From positions 1-56,874 of the forward strand of contig CAZOFA010000002.1 in NCBI GenBank assembly GCA_964578975.1: a DNA stretch of 56,874 nucleotides, given 5' to 3'. This document shows, one piece after another, positions 24,565-32,474 of the stretch; the first letter of the stretch is position 1; each line of letters begins with the position of its first letter. The translations under genes were made by a program, and so were the position numbers. The stretch is from CAYRUP01 sp964578975 (GTDB lineage Bacteria; Pseudomonadota; Gammaproteobacteria; DSM-16500). The notes under the pieces are model-generated. The model worked only from the letters and a program-made list of their open reading frames with translations, was not told the origin of the DNA and ran no database searches.

Positions 24565-25039
24565 ATCTCTGATGGTTATTTTCATTTTGCTAGTGGTCGT
24601 TGCATGCAAAGGCAAATATGATGATCTTCATGCCTATGTGCAACAACTGCAGGCAGAACGGGTGTCCGCTCCTAAAGATAAAATTGAACTATTAAATCGT
24701 CCAGTTGCTGAAGTTTATCAATCCGCAACTGCGCGCTCACCATTTATTGAGCCCACTTCGTTTGCAGGTCATGGTAGTTTTGAGAGTCCTTTGTATGCTT
24801 ACCCATTAAATATGATGCGATTTATTGGTACAATTTCCAAAGATAATCAACTCCACGCTTATATTTGGTTACCCGATAATAAAGTTTATCAACTGAAAAT
24901 AGGGGACAATATGGGTAATCATTATGGTAAAATCGATGCAATCTTTCCAGATCATATTGACGTGATCGAGCGCTATTTTGTCGCAGGGAAAGGGGATGTC
25001 CAACAAAAGGTTATTTTGGAATTAAAAGGCGAACATTAA
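24548..25039 (+). CDS. pilP: Type IV pilus assembly lipoprotein PilP
   Basis: Inner-membrane lipoprotein that bridges PilNO to the PilQ secretin. 163 residues; lipobox ends VVAC with Cys20. The C-terminal homology region (FIGTISKDNQLHAYIW, YQLKIGDNMGNHYGKI) is the beta-sandwich that docks to PilQ N0. GTG start, 17-base overlap with pilO. Confidence 0.94.
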   Translation: MQIKTKSLMVIFILLVVVACKGKYDDLHAYVQQLQAERVSAPKDKIELLNRPVAEVYQSATARSPFIEPTSFAGHGSFESPLYAYPLNMMRFIGTISKDNQLHAYIWLPDNKVYQLKIGDNMGNHYGKIDAIFPDHIDVIERYFVAGKGDVQQKVILELKGEH

Positions 25040-25040
25040 A

Positions 25041-26534
25041 ATGGAATTTAAATTAAAGCGGTTTGTAAAAATTATTTTTACATTAACATCCTTGCTATTT
25101 TTTACCCTATTTTTTTCCTCGTCCAATGTCTTAGCCGATTCGCATGATGAAGAGGCATTTTTTCAACGGAATGTTCGTGCTGGTTCAGACATGTCTTTCT
25201 CTTTTCAGGAAATTGATATCCGAACACTGTTGCAATTAATCGCAAAACATTCCGGGATGAATTTTATTATCAGTGATGCGGTTAAAGGAACTGCTTCATT
25301 GAATTTGAAAAATGTCACCTGGCGACAAGCGTTAAAAATTGTGATGCAAACGCATGGACTCACTTCAAGACAAGTGGGAAGTGTTCTTTATATCAGTACC
25401 ATTGAAGACATCACCAGCACTGAAAGCAAGCAATTACTTTCCAATCAAGAATTATCGAATCTTGCGCCACTGCAGTCGATGATCATTCAACTTAAATATG
25501 CGAATGCGAATGATCTTGCCGAATTTTTAAAAGGAAAAACCGGCACGTTGATGACAACACGCGGGCAAATTGCTGTGGATTCGCGGACTAACAGTATTGT
25601 CGTGCGTGACACACGGGCAAATTTAATTGAAATTAGACCGGCGATTAAACGTTTGGATGTCCCAGCAAAACAAGTGTTAATTGAAGCACGTATTGTTTCC
25701 ATCGATACCAGTTATGAAGAACAATTAGGTATTAAATTTGGTTTGAGTAAGACTGATCATATTACAGGTACATTTGATGCGGCAAACGCATTACAAAATG
25801 GTACTCCCCTCGCTAAAATCACGCCACCCGAATCGCGTCTTAATTTTAATAATCCAGCAAGCTCCGTGAACGGTGCGATTCCTGGCAGTATTGGTATGGC
25901 GTTAGCTAAAATTGGCGCGCTCTATTTAGATTTAGAATTATCGGCGATCGAAGAAGAGGGACATGGACAAGTGATTGCAAGTCCGCATGTGATCACGTCT
26001 AACCAAAAGAAAGCCACCATTCAAACGGGTGAAGAAATTCCTTATCAAGAAGCGACATCCAGTGGTGCCACATCAATTTCTTTCAAAAAAGCTGTGTTGA
26101 GTTTAGAAATTATTCCTCAAATTACCCCAAACAATAAAATTATTTTACATTTGAAAGCGACAGAAGATAGTCGTGGTCCTCAATTGGTCGTATCACCAGG
26201 CAGCCAGTCGACAGGTGCGAATGGTGCGGTGGTCAACACACCGCCGGTGTTAGGCCCGCCAGTCATCGATTCTCAAGAAGTGGAATCGAATGTATTGCTG
26301 AATAACAATGAAACCATTGTCATTGGTGGTATTTACAAACAAACCAAACAAAATACGGTTGATCGAATTCCATTTTTTGGTTCTTTACCGATTATTGGAT
26401 ATTTGTTTAGGCATACCGGTATCATCAATGATAGAAATGAATTACTCATTTTTGTCACACCTAAAATTATTAACGCTTTTGCACCGAGAGTGGCAGAGCT
26501 GAAACAAAACCATCCCGTGATTTATAAAAATTAA
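25041..26534 (+). CDS. pilQ: Type IV pilus secretin PilQ
   Basis: Outer-membrane secretin through which the pilus passes. 497 residues, short for PilQ because the N-terminal AMIN domains that bind peptidoglycan are absent. Signal peptide to about residue 33 (NVLA), STN/N0 domain (about 50-100, LLQLIAKHSGMNFIISD), N1 domain (about 150-210), and the secretin barrel (about 270-485) with the signature ESNVLLNNNETIVIGG and the FFGSLPIIGYLFR motif. Lack of AMIN domains resembles HofQ/ComE and makes a helper for passage through peptidoglycan (such as a GspA/B-like pair) plausible. One base after pilP. Confidence 0.94.
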   Translation: MEFKLKRFVKIIFTLTSLLFFTLFFSSSNVLADSHDEEAFFQRNVRAGSDMSFSFQEIDIRTLLQLIAKHSGMNFIISDAVKGTASLNLKNVTWRQALKIVMQTHGLTSRQVGSVLYISTIEDITSTESKQLLSNQELSNLAPLQSMIIQLKYANANDLAEFLKGKTGTLMTTRGQIAVDSRTNSIVVRDTRANLIEIRPAIKRLDVPAKQVLIEARIVSIDTSYEEQLGIKFGLSKTDHITGTFDAANALQNGTPLAKITPPESRLNFNNPASSVNGAIPGSIGMALAKIGALYLDLELSAIEEEGHGQVIASPHVITSNQKKATIQTGEEIPYQEATSSGATSISFKKAVLSLEIIPQITPNNKIILHLKATEDSRGPQLVVSPGSQSTGANGAVVNTPPVLGPPVIDSQEVESNVLLNNNETIVIGGIYKQTKQNTVDRIPFFGSLPIIGYLFRHTGIINDRNELLIFVTPKIINAFAPRVAELKQNHPVIYKN

Positions 26535-26546
26535 CTGAGAAACTTT

Positions 26547-27137
26547 ATGGAAAATATAGCTTCAAGAAACATAATGCACCGACGATGGTTGTTCTGCATT
26601 TATTTTTTTATTTTTTGCCTGCTCTCAGGTTGCAGCACCACTCAATCGCCGGAGGCGCAAGAGAAAGCCCACGCCACAAAAATTGCCGGCATCTACACCC
26701 AATTAGGCATGGGCTATTTAGAACACGGTGATATACAACGAGCGAAACAAAAATTATTGTATGCTTTGCAAAAAGATCCAACGCTACCGGAAGCATGGTA
26801 TTCCATGGCGTATTTTAATGAGAAAACCGGCGACAAAGCGCGCGCAGAAGAAGATTATTTAAAAGCCGTGGCGTTGGCTCCAAATCGTGGTGATGTGCAA
26901 AATAATTATGGGACTTTTCTCTGTCGTCATGGGGATTACCAAAAATCCATCACACACTTTTTATTGGCAATCAAAGATCCCCAATATTTGGATGCAGCAG
27001 GCGCCTATGAAAATGCAGGTTTATGCGCGTTAAAAATTCCCGATAAAAAATTAGCGGGACGTTATTTTAATTTAAGTTTAGAACAAGATCCCACACGGAT
27101 GACAGCGATGAATGAATTGTCTAAATTGGCGGGTTAA
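26547..27137 (+). CDS. pilF: Type IV pilus pilotin PilF (TPR lipoprotein)
   Basis: Outer-membrane lipoprotein needed for PilQ multimerisation (PilF in Pseudomonas, PilW in Neisseria). 196 residues, lipobox LLSGC with Cys29, then TPR units (about 48-180: LGMGYLEHGDIQRAKQ, AYFNEKTGDKARAEE, NYGTFLCRHGDYQKS). A second ATG nine codons in is possible. Twelve bases after pilQ and seven before pilT. In many genomes pilF sits next to ispG/hisS, so its presence inside the pilMNOPQ operon is unusual. Confidence 0.93.
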   Translation: MENIASRNIMHRRWLFCIYFFIFCLLSGCSTTQSPEAQEKAHATKIAGIYTQLGMGYLEHGDIQRAKQKLLYALQKDPTLPEAWYSMAYFNEKTGDKARAEEDYLKAVALAPNRGDVQNNYGTFLCRHGDYQKSITHFLLAIKDPQYLDAAGAYENAGLCALKIPDKKLAGRYFNLSLEQDPTRMTAMNELSKLAG

Positions 27138-27144
27138 CTAAATT

Positions 27145-28188
27145 ATGGAAATGACAGAATTACTCAATTTAAGCGTTAAAAATAATGCATCGGACTTGCA
27201 TCTTTCGCCTAATTTGTCGCCTCTACTGAGAGTCGATGGCGATTTAAAACAATTTACCGATATTCCTGCATTGTCGCCAGACGAAACAAAAAAATTAATT
27301 TATAGCGTCATGGATAAAGAACAACAAGCTGAATTTGAAAAAGAATGGGAACTTGATTTTGCCGTGTCACTCCCGAATGTCGCTGGGTTTCGTGTGAATG
27401 CATTTCGTCAAACGCACGGCATTGCGGCGGTTTTTCGTATTATTCCGTCTAAAGTGCCGACACTCGATCAACTTGAATTACCACCCGTTTTCAAAACCTT
27501 ACTCAATTTACCGAATGGTTTAATTCTCGTGACAGGTCCCACGGGCTCCGGAAAAAGTACCACGTTGGCGGCGATGGTTGATTACATTAATGAGCGTGAA
27601 GAATGCCACATCATTACCGTCGAAGATCCAATCGAATTTATGTATGAAAGCAAAAAGTGTTTGATTAACCAACGCCAAGTCCATCGTGATACCCATGATT
27701 TTACTAATGCATTGCGCTCAGCTTTGCGTGAAGATCCGGATGTGATTTTATTAGGCGAAATGCGCGATCTTGAAACCATTCGTTTAGCGCTGACAGCAGC
27801 AGAAACAGGGCACTTGGTCTTAGGCACCTTACATACCAGCTCAGCCCCACGCTCAGTCAGCCGTATTGTCGATGTTTTCCCCAGTGGTGAAAAAAACATT
27901 ATTCGAAACATGTTATCCGAATCTTTACAAGCAGTTATCTGCCAAACCTTATTAAAAAAGGTCGGTGGCGGGCGAGCGGCTGCCTTGGAGATTATGCTTG
28001 GTACCACGGCTGTTCGAAATTTGATCCGTGAAGACAAAATTGCACAAATGTATAGCGTTATTCAAACGGGGAGCGAGGTTGGAATGTGTACTTTAGATCA
28101 GTATCTGCAACAGCTTTTGAGTAGGAAAGTCATTGATTTTGCAACTGCACAATCTGTGGCCACTAATAAAGATGCGATCAAGAGTTAG
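27145..28188 (+). CDS. pilT: Type IV pilus retraction ATPase PilT
   Basis: Hexameric ATPase that depolymerises the pilus and powers twitching. 347 residues, standard. Walker A GPTGSGKST at residues 131-139, Asp box (HIITVEDPIEF), Walker B (DPDVILLGEMRD), His box (GHLVLGTLHT) and the retraction signature AVRNLIRE (AIRNLIRE in PilT). No tetracysteine, unlike PilB. pilT normally lies elsewhere with pilU; here it is between pilF and the major pilin and pilU is not present. Confidence 0.95.
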   Translation: MEMTELLNLSVKNNASDLHLSPNLSPLLRVDGDLKQFTDIPALSPDETKKLIYSVMDKEQQAEFEKEWELDFAVSLPNVAGFRVNAFRQTHGIAAVFRIIPSKVPTLDQLELPPVFKTLLNLPNGLILVTGPTGSGKSTTLAAMVDYINEREECHIITVEDPIEFMYESKKCLINQRQVHRDTHDFTNALRSALREDPDVILLGEMRDLETIRLALTAAETGHLVLGTLHTSSAPRSVSRIVDVFPSGEKNIIRNMLSESLQAVICQTLLKKVGGGRAAALEIMLGTTAVRNLIREDKIAQMYSVIQTGSEVGMCTLDQYLQQLLSRKVIDFATAQSVATNKDAIKS

Positions 28189-28200
28189 ACTTTAGTTTAA

Positions 28201-28209
28201 TGATATAAT
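28201..28209 (+). promoter_or_regulatory. Candidate extended -10 promoter of the major pilin gene
   Basis: TGATATAAT is a perfect extended -10 (TG, one base, TATAAT at 28204-28209) in the 68-base gap between pilT and pilA; no good -35 at 16-18 bases, as expected for this type. No GG/GC sigma-54 pattern is visible, although pilA is often sigma-54 dependent. Confidence 0.55.
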
Positions 28210-28256
28210 GGGATTTGGAAATTTTCATTTTTAATCAGTACGGTCGGAGGTGTCAC

Positions 28257-28676
28257 ATGCGTCGCATGAGTGCTTCAAAAGGTTTTACCTTGATTGAGTT
28301 GATGATCACCATTGCAATTATAGGGATATTGGCTGCTATAGCGATTCCATCGTACCAAAACTATACACGTCGTGCATATTACAGTGAAATCGTGAATGCA
28401 GCGGCGCCGTATAAAGTAGCAGTTGCGGAGTGTTACCAGAAATTGGGCACGCTCACAGGATGTAACGGCGGATCGAATACTATTCCTGCTAATGTGACTG
28501 CCGCTCAAGGCGCAGTCGGAACATTAGGTGTAGCCAATGGCGTGATCACGGTCACACCCGTGGCACAAAATGGCATATTAGCAACGGATACGTATATCTT
28601 AACGCCGACAGTTGCTGGCACGACAATCACCTGGGCAGCATCGGGTGGTGGTGTCACAAGTGGGTATGCTAGCTAG
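28257..28676 (+). CDS. pilA: Major type IV pilin (type IVa)
   Basis: 139-residue precursor. I use ATG 28257, six bases after GGAGG; an in-frame upstream ATG at 28215 has no such site. Nine-residue leader ending KG, then the mature N-terminus FTLIELMITIAIIGILAAIA with Glu5, then YQNYTRRAYYSEIVNAA. Two cysteines (AECYQ and TGCNG) lie close together rather than bracketing a C-terminal D-loop, and the chain is short and Ala/Gly/Thr-rich, so this is a compact pilin. It has its own promoter and a strong ribosome-binding site, consistent with high expression. Confidence 0.93.
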   Translation: MRRMSASKGFTLIELMITIAIIGILAAIAIPSYQNYTRRAYYSEIVNAAAPYKVAVAECYQKLGTLTGCNGGSNTIPANVTAAQGAVGTLGVANGVITVTPVAQNGILATDTYILTPTVAGTTITWAASGGGVTSGYAS

Positions 28677-28689
28677 AAATTAGTTAGCA
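28667..28689 (+). other. Hairpin at the end of the pilin gene
   Basis: TGCTAGCTA (28667-28675), loop GAAAT, TAGTTAGCA (28681-28689); nine pairs with one G-U. It includes the pilA stop codon. A T6 run follows only after about 30 bases, so it is more likely an mRNA-stabilising or attenuating element between abundant pilA and pilB than a standard terminator. Confidence 0.4.
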
Positions 28690-28752
28690 TCAGCTCTCTC
28701 TTCAAGCAAGCATTTTTTCTGCTGTAAAGCGAGAAAAGATGAGGTATTCGTT

Positions 28753-30462
28753 ATGGAGGAGACTTCTTCAAAAAGTGTGTTAAGTGGCTTTGCTTCTTAT
28801 CTAGCAGCTAAAAAGCTGCTAGATAGAGAGATTGCCCTTAATGCGTTGCAAAACGCGTCTGAAAACAAAATCCCTTATGTTGAATTCTTAGTTCAGCAAC
28901 GATTGCTGGATGAGGTTCAAATATCTCAAGCAACAGCAGAATATTTTGGTTTACCTTTATTTGATTTAAATGCGTTAGATTTCAGTTTGATTCCGAGCGA
29001 ATTTCTCACGATTTACCTTGTCAAAAAAAAACTTGCACTACCCGTATTCAAAAAAAATAATTATCTTTATTTAGCGGTAACAGATCCGACCGTCGAGCAT
29101 CTGTATGAATTACGTTTTCTGACAGGCCTTGATACGCGTTTATTAGTCGTGGAACAAACCAAATTAGCTCAAGTCATCGATAATGTATTAAATACGTTAA
29201 TTTTTTCAAAAATGGATATCAATGCGGATGAAATGGTCGATAAAGTTACATTAGATGCGCATAAAGAAAATGAAGAAACGGATCTGGCGGCTTATGATGT
29301 AGAAAGTGCACCGGTCGTGAATTATGTGAATCGCATTTTACTCGATGCGATTGAAAAGAGAGCGTCGGATATTCACTTTGAACATTACGAAAATCTTTAT
29401 CGCGTTCGCTTCAGACAACATGGTGTGCTATACCAGGTGAATTCGCCACCCTTAAAACTCGCTAATTATTTATTAGCGCGCATCAAAGTGATGTCAAATT
29501 TAGATATTACTGAACATCGTGTACCACAAGATGGACGTTTTAAATTAATACTTTCCAAGAAGCGTGCGGTCGATTTTCGCGTGAGCGTTTGTCCAACGTT
29601 GTTTGGCGAAAAAATCGTATTGAGAATATTAGATACGTCTCTGTCACTCCAAAAAATTGAAGCCTTGGGAATGAATTCGATACAAACAGAAAATTATCTG
29701 TCTGCACTACAGCGTTCACAAGGTATGATTTTGGTGACCGGACCGACCGGAAGTGGAAAAACCGTTTCATTGTATGCAGGATTAAATTATCTTAATTCTC
29801 CCGAAAAAAATATTTCTACCGTTGAAGACCCGGTTGAAATTCCATTGCAAGGTGTGAATCAAGTCAATGTAAGTCCTAAAACCGGACTGACTTTTTCAAC
29901 TGCATTACGCTCATTTTTACGTCAAGATCCTGATATCATCATGGTCGGTGAAATACGCGATCTTGAAACTGCCGAAATCGCGGTAAAAGCAGCACAAACA
30001 GGACACTTAGTTTTATCCACATTACATACCAATAGCGCACCTGAAACCATCACACGTTTAATGAATATGGGCATTGCACCCTACAATCTGGCCAGTTCGC
30101 TCGCGATTATTATCGCGCAACGTTTAGTGCGAGTCTTGTGTGATGAATGTAAAAAAGAAGAAGAAATTACTCCAGAAATTTTGCTGAAAGAAGGTTTTAA
30201 TAAAGATGAAATCGGAACCTTTAAAGTGTACGCGGCAACCGGATGTGATCATTGCATTCATGGTTTTAAAGGTCGTATGGGTATTTTTGAAGTGATGCCG
30301 ATTAGTTCTCAGATGTCCGAATTAATTATGCGTGGTGGTAATGCAATTGAAACCGCTCAACAAGCAAGAGCTGAAAAAATTAATACGTTGAGAGAAGCAG
30401 GATTACAAAAAGTGAAAGAAGGCGTGACCAGTCTTTCCGAACTTAACCGAGTTTTTAAATGA
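28753..30462 (+). CDS. pilB: Type IV pilus extension ATPase PilB
   Basis: Hexameric ATPase that polymerises pilin through PilC. 569 residues. N-terminal MshEN-like domain (about 1-150), then the ATPase with Walker A GPTGSGKT (residues 330-337), Asp box STVEDPVEI, Walker B DPDIIMVGEIRD, His box GHLVLSTLHT, and the zinc-binding tetracysteine (LCDEC and GCDHC) that marks PilB. Follows pilA by 76 bases and precedes pilC by 7. Confidence 0.96.
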   Translation: MEETSSKSVLSGFASYLAAKKLLDREIALNALQNASENKIPYVEFLVQQRLLDEVQISQATAEYFGLPLFDLNALDFSLIPSEFLTIYLVKKKLALPVFKKNNYLYLAVTDPTVEHLYELRFLTGLDTRLLVVEQTKLAQVIDNVLNTLIFSKMDINADEMVDKVTLDAHKENEETDLAAYDVESAPVVNYVNRILLDAIEKRASDIHFEHYENLYRVRFRQHGVLYQVNSPPLKLANYLLARIKVMSNLDITEHRVPQDGRFKLILSKKRAVDFRVSVCPTLFGEKIVLRILDTSLSLQKIEALGMNSIQTENYLSALQRSQGMILVTGPTGSGKTVSLYAGLNYLNSPEKNISTVEDPVEIPLQGVNQVNVSPKTGLTFSTALRSFLRQDPDIIMVGEIRDLETAEIAVKAAQTGHLVLSTLHTNSAPETITRLMNMGIAPYNLASSLAIIIAQRLVRVLCDECKKEEEITPEILLKEGFNKDEIGTFKVYAATGCDHCIHGFKGRMGIFEVMPISSQMSELIMRGGNAIETAQQARAEKINTLREAGLQKVKEGVTSLSELNRVFK

Positions 30463-30469
30463 GTGACTT

Positions 30470-31687
30470 ATGACTGACACATTACAAAAATACCAATGGA
30501 GTGGCATCAATCGCCAAGGTCAACGAGACCACGGCATTGTGTCTGCAGCTGATATAAAAGAGGCTCAAACAGAGTTGAAAAAACTCGGCGTTGAAGTGAT
30601 TAAATTGGAAAGTTATGAGAAAAAGCAATTTAAATTATTCTCGGGTAAGAAAAAAATTAAGACCAAAGATGTCGTGCTTTTTACGCGTTATATGGCAACC
30701 ATGTTATCTGCGGGTCTCACTATTATTCAGGGCTTAGATATTATTTCAAAAGATCAAGATAATCCTGCGATGAGAACCATGGTATTGTCGATTAAAAACA
30801 ATGTATCTGCTGGGAAAACGTTATCTGAATCATTTAGTCAGTATCCTCAGCATTTTAACGAATTATATTGCAGTTTAGTTCGAGCCGGAGAAAAATCAGG
30901 TACGCTCGACAAAATGCTCAATCGCTTAGGCACATATTTAGAAAAAACTGAAAGCTTAAAGAAAAAAGTTAAAAAGGCATTAGTGTATCCAACAGCGATT
31001 TTGGTGGTGGCATTAATAGTCAGTTTAATTTTATTACTTTTTGTGGTCCCACAGTTTCAAAAAATGTTTTCATCGTTTGGTGCACAACTTCCTATGTTTA
31101 CCCGCATGGTGGTGTCAGTCTCTAATTTTTTGCGCGGCTATGGGTGGATGTTGCTTCCGGTTTTGATCGCGTTAATTTTTATCGCGCGATCTTACATCAA
31201 AAAAAGTGAAGCGATGAAAGCGGCAATTGATAGAAGAATATTAAAATTCATTATTATCGGCCCCGTGTTAAAAAAATCAATCATTGCGCGTTTTGTCAGA
31301 ACGTTAGCGACGACACTTGAAGCGGGTATGCCGATTGTTGATTCGTTGAAAACGATGGCACCCATCATGGGTAGTCGAGTTTATTCAAAAGGTATTTATA
31401 AAGTTGCCGATGATATTGTGCGCGGTGTTGCATTATCCGTTGCCATTAGTGATACAAAATTATTTCCAAATATGGTCGTGCAAATGGTTTCAGTCGGCGA
31501 ATCATCCGGTTCGTTATCGGATATGTTAAATAAAATTGCTGATTACTACGAAGAAGAAGTGAATGTGGTGGTGGATAATTTGAGTAGTTTACTTGAACCG
31601 TTAATCATGATGGTACTGGGCGTGATCATTGGTGGATTCGTGATTGCGATGTATTTACCTATTTTCAAAATTGGATCGATATTTTAA
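30470..31687 (+). CDS. pilC: Type IV pilus inner-membrane platform protein PilC
   Basis: Polytopic platform protein on which PilB and PilT act. 405 residues, two T2SSF domains (about 70-192 and 273-395) each ending in membrane helices; signature FTRYMATMLSAGLTIIQGL and RFVRTLATTLEAGMPIVDSL. Stop overlaps the next ATG as TAATG. In many genomes pilD follows; it does not here. Confidence 0.95.
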   Translation: MTDTLQKYQWSGINRQGQRDHGIVSAADIKEAQTELKKLGVEVIKLESYEKKQFKLFSGKKKIKTKDVVLFTRYMATMLSAGLTIIQGLDIISKDQDNPAMRTMVLSIKNNVSAGKTLSESFSQYPQHFNELYCSLVRAGEKSGTLDKMLNRLGTYLEKTESLKKKVKKALVYPTAILVVALIVSLILLLFVVPQFQKMFSSFGAQLPMFTRMVVSVSNFLRGYGWMLLPVLIALIFIARSYIKKSEAMKAAIDRRILKFIIIGPVLKKSIIARFVRTLATTLEAGMPIVDSLKTMAPIMGSRVYSKGIYKVADDIVRGVALSVAISDTKLFPNMVVQMVSVGESSGSLSDMLNKIADYYEEEVNVVVDNLSSLLEPLIMMVLGVIIGGFVIAMYLPIFKIGSIF

Positions 31688-32109
31688 TGATGATAATGAT
31701 AAGTAAAAAACAAAAAGGATTTTCTTTAATTGAAGTGATGATCGCCATTGCAATTGTTGCGATTACGGCAGTCGTTGCCATACAACTTTTTAGTGCACAG
31801 GCGCGCAAAGGAAGACGCATCGATGGTATAAATACATTGCTCGCGATTTCTCTCGCGGAAGAACGTTATCGCAATAATAACACGCAGTACGGTACGCTGG
31901 CTCAAGTTTATAATAGTGTGAGCACCTCAACGGAAGGTTACTATACATTGGCGATCACGAATGTGACTGCAACAAGCTATACCATTACCGCCACTGGCGT
32001 GGGTGATCAAGCCAATGATACAGAAGGTGCAACGGCATGTTCTCCGTTATCGTTTGCGGTGAGTAATGGAACCACGACAAAATCACCGAGTAACTGTTGG
32101 CCGAATTAG
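31687..32109 (+). CDS. pilE: Minor pilin PilE-like
   Basis: 140-residue prepilin, leader ending KG, mature start FSLIEVMIAIAIVAI with Glu5. The C-terminal half matches PilE minor pilins: EERYRNNNTQYGTL, GYYTLAI and terminal Cys in CSPL and NCWPN that form the D-loop. In Pseudomonas pilE closes the fimU-pilVWXY1Y2E operon; here it is detached and lies after pilC on the other strand. One-base overlap with pilC. Confidence 0.9.
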   Translation: MMIMISKKQKGFSLIEVMIAIAIVAITAVVAIQLFSAQARKGRRIDGINTLLAISLAEERYRNNNTQYGTLAQVYNSVSTSTEGYYTLAITNVTATSYTITATGVGDQANDTEGATACSPLSFAVSNGTTTKSPSNCWPN

Positions 32110-32119
32110 GAGATGAAAC

Positions 32120-32473
32120 ATGGCTCGAGAATTAAGTTATAAAATAAATGATCCGATCGAATTCAATCTCTCTTATATTCCTTTTATTAATGAAGGCGGA
32201 TTATTTATTCCCACACAAGAAACTTTTTTATTAAATGAAATTGTGCAGGTCGATTTAAAGTTATTAGCAAAAAAAGAATCGATTAAAATCGACGGCAAAG
32301 TCATTTGGATCACGCCACAAAATTCTCTTTATCATGTGATCGCCGGAATTGGCATACAATTTATTAATGAAAATGCAAAAAATATTCGTACTGAACTTGA
32401 AAAACTATTAGATCATACGATTGATGTGGGTGGTTATACGTATGGGATTACGGTAGAATCAAAACGGCCTTAA
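32120..32473 (+). CDS. pilZ: Type IV pilus protein PilZ
   Basis: 117 residues, PilZ domain of the original pilus type: NEGGLFIPT, GKVIWITP and AGIGIQF are all present. Like Pseudomonas PilZ it lacks the RxxxR and D/NxSxxG residues that bind c-di-GMP, so it should act by binding PilB and FimX-like partners. Last gene of the pilus operon, ten bases after pilE, its stop almost touching the convergent kinase stop. Confidence 0.92.
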   Translation: MARELSYKINDPIEFNLSYIPFINEGGLFIPTQETFLLNEIVQVDLKLLAKKESIKIDGKVIWITPQNSLYHVIAGIGIQFINENAKNIRTELEKLLDHTIDVGGYTYGITVESKRP

Positions 32474-32474
32474 T

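Noticed and set aside
27582..28037. 151-residue open frame antisense to pilT
   Set aside because: Sits fully inside the conserved PilT ATPase core; no ribosome-binding site, no recognisable protein.
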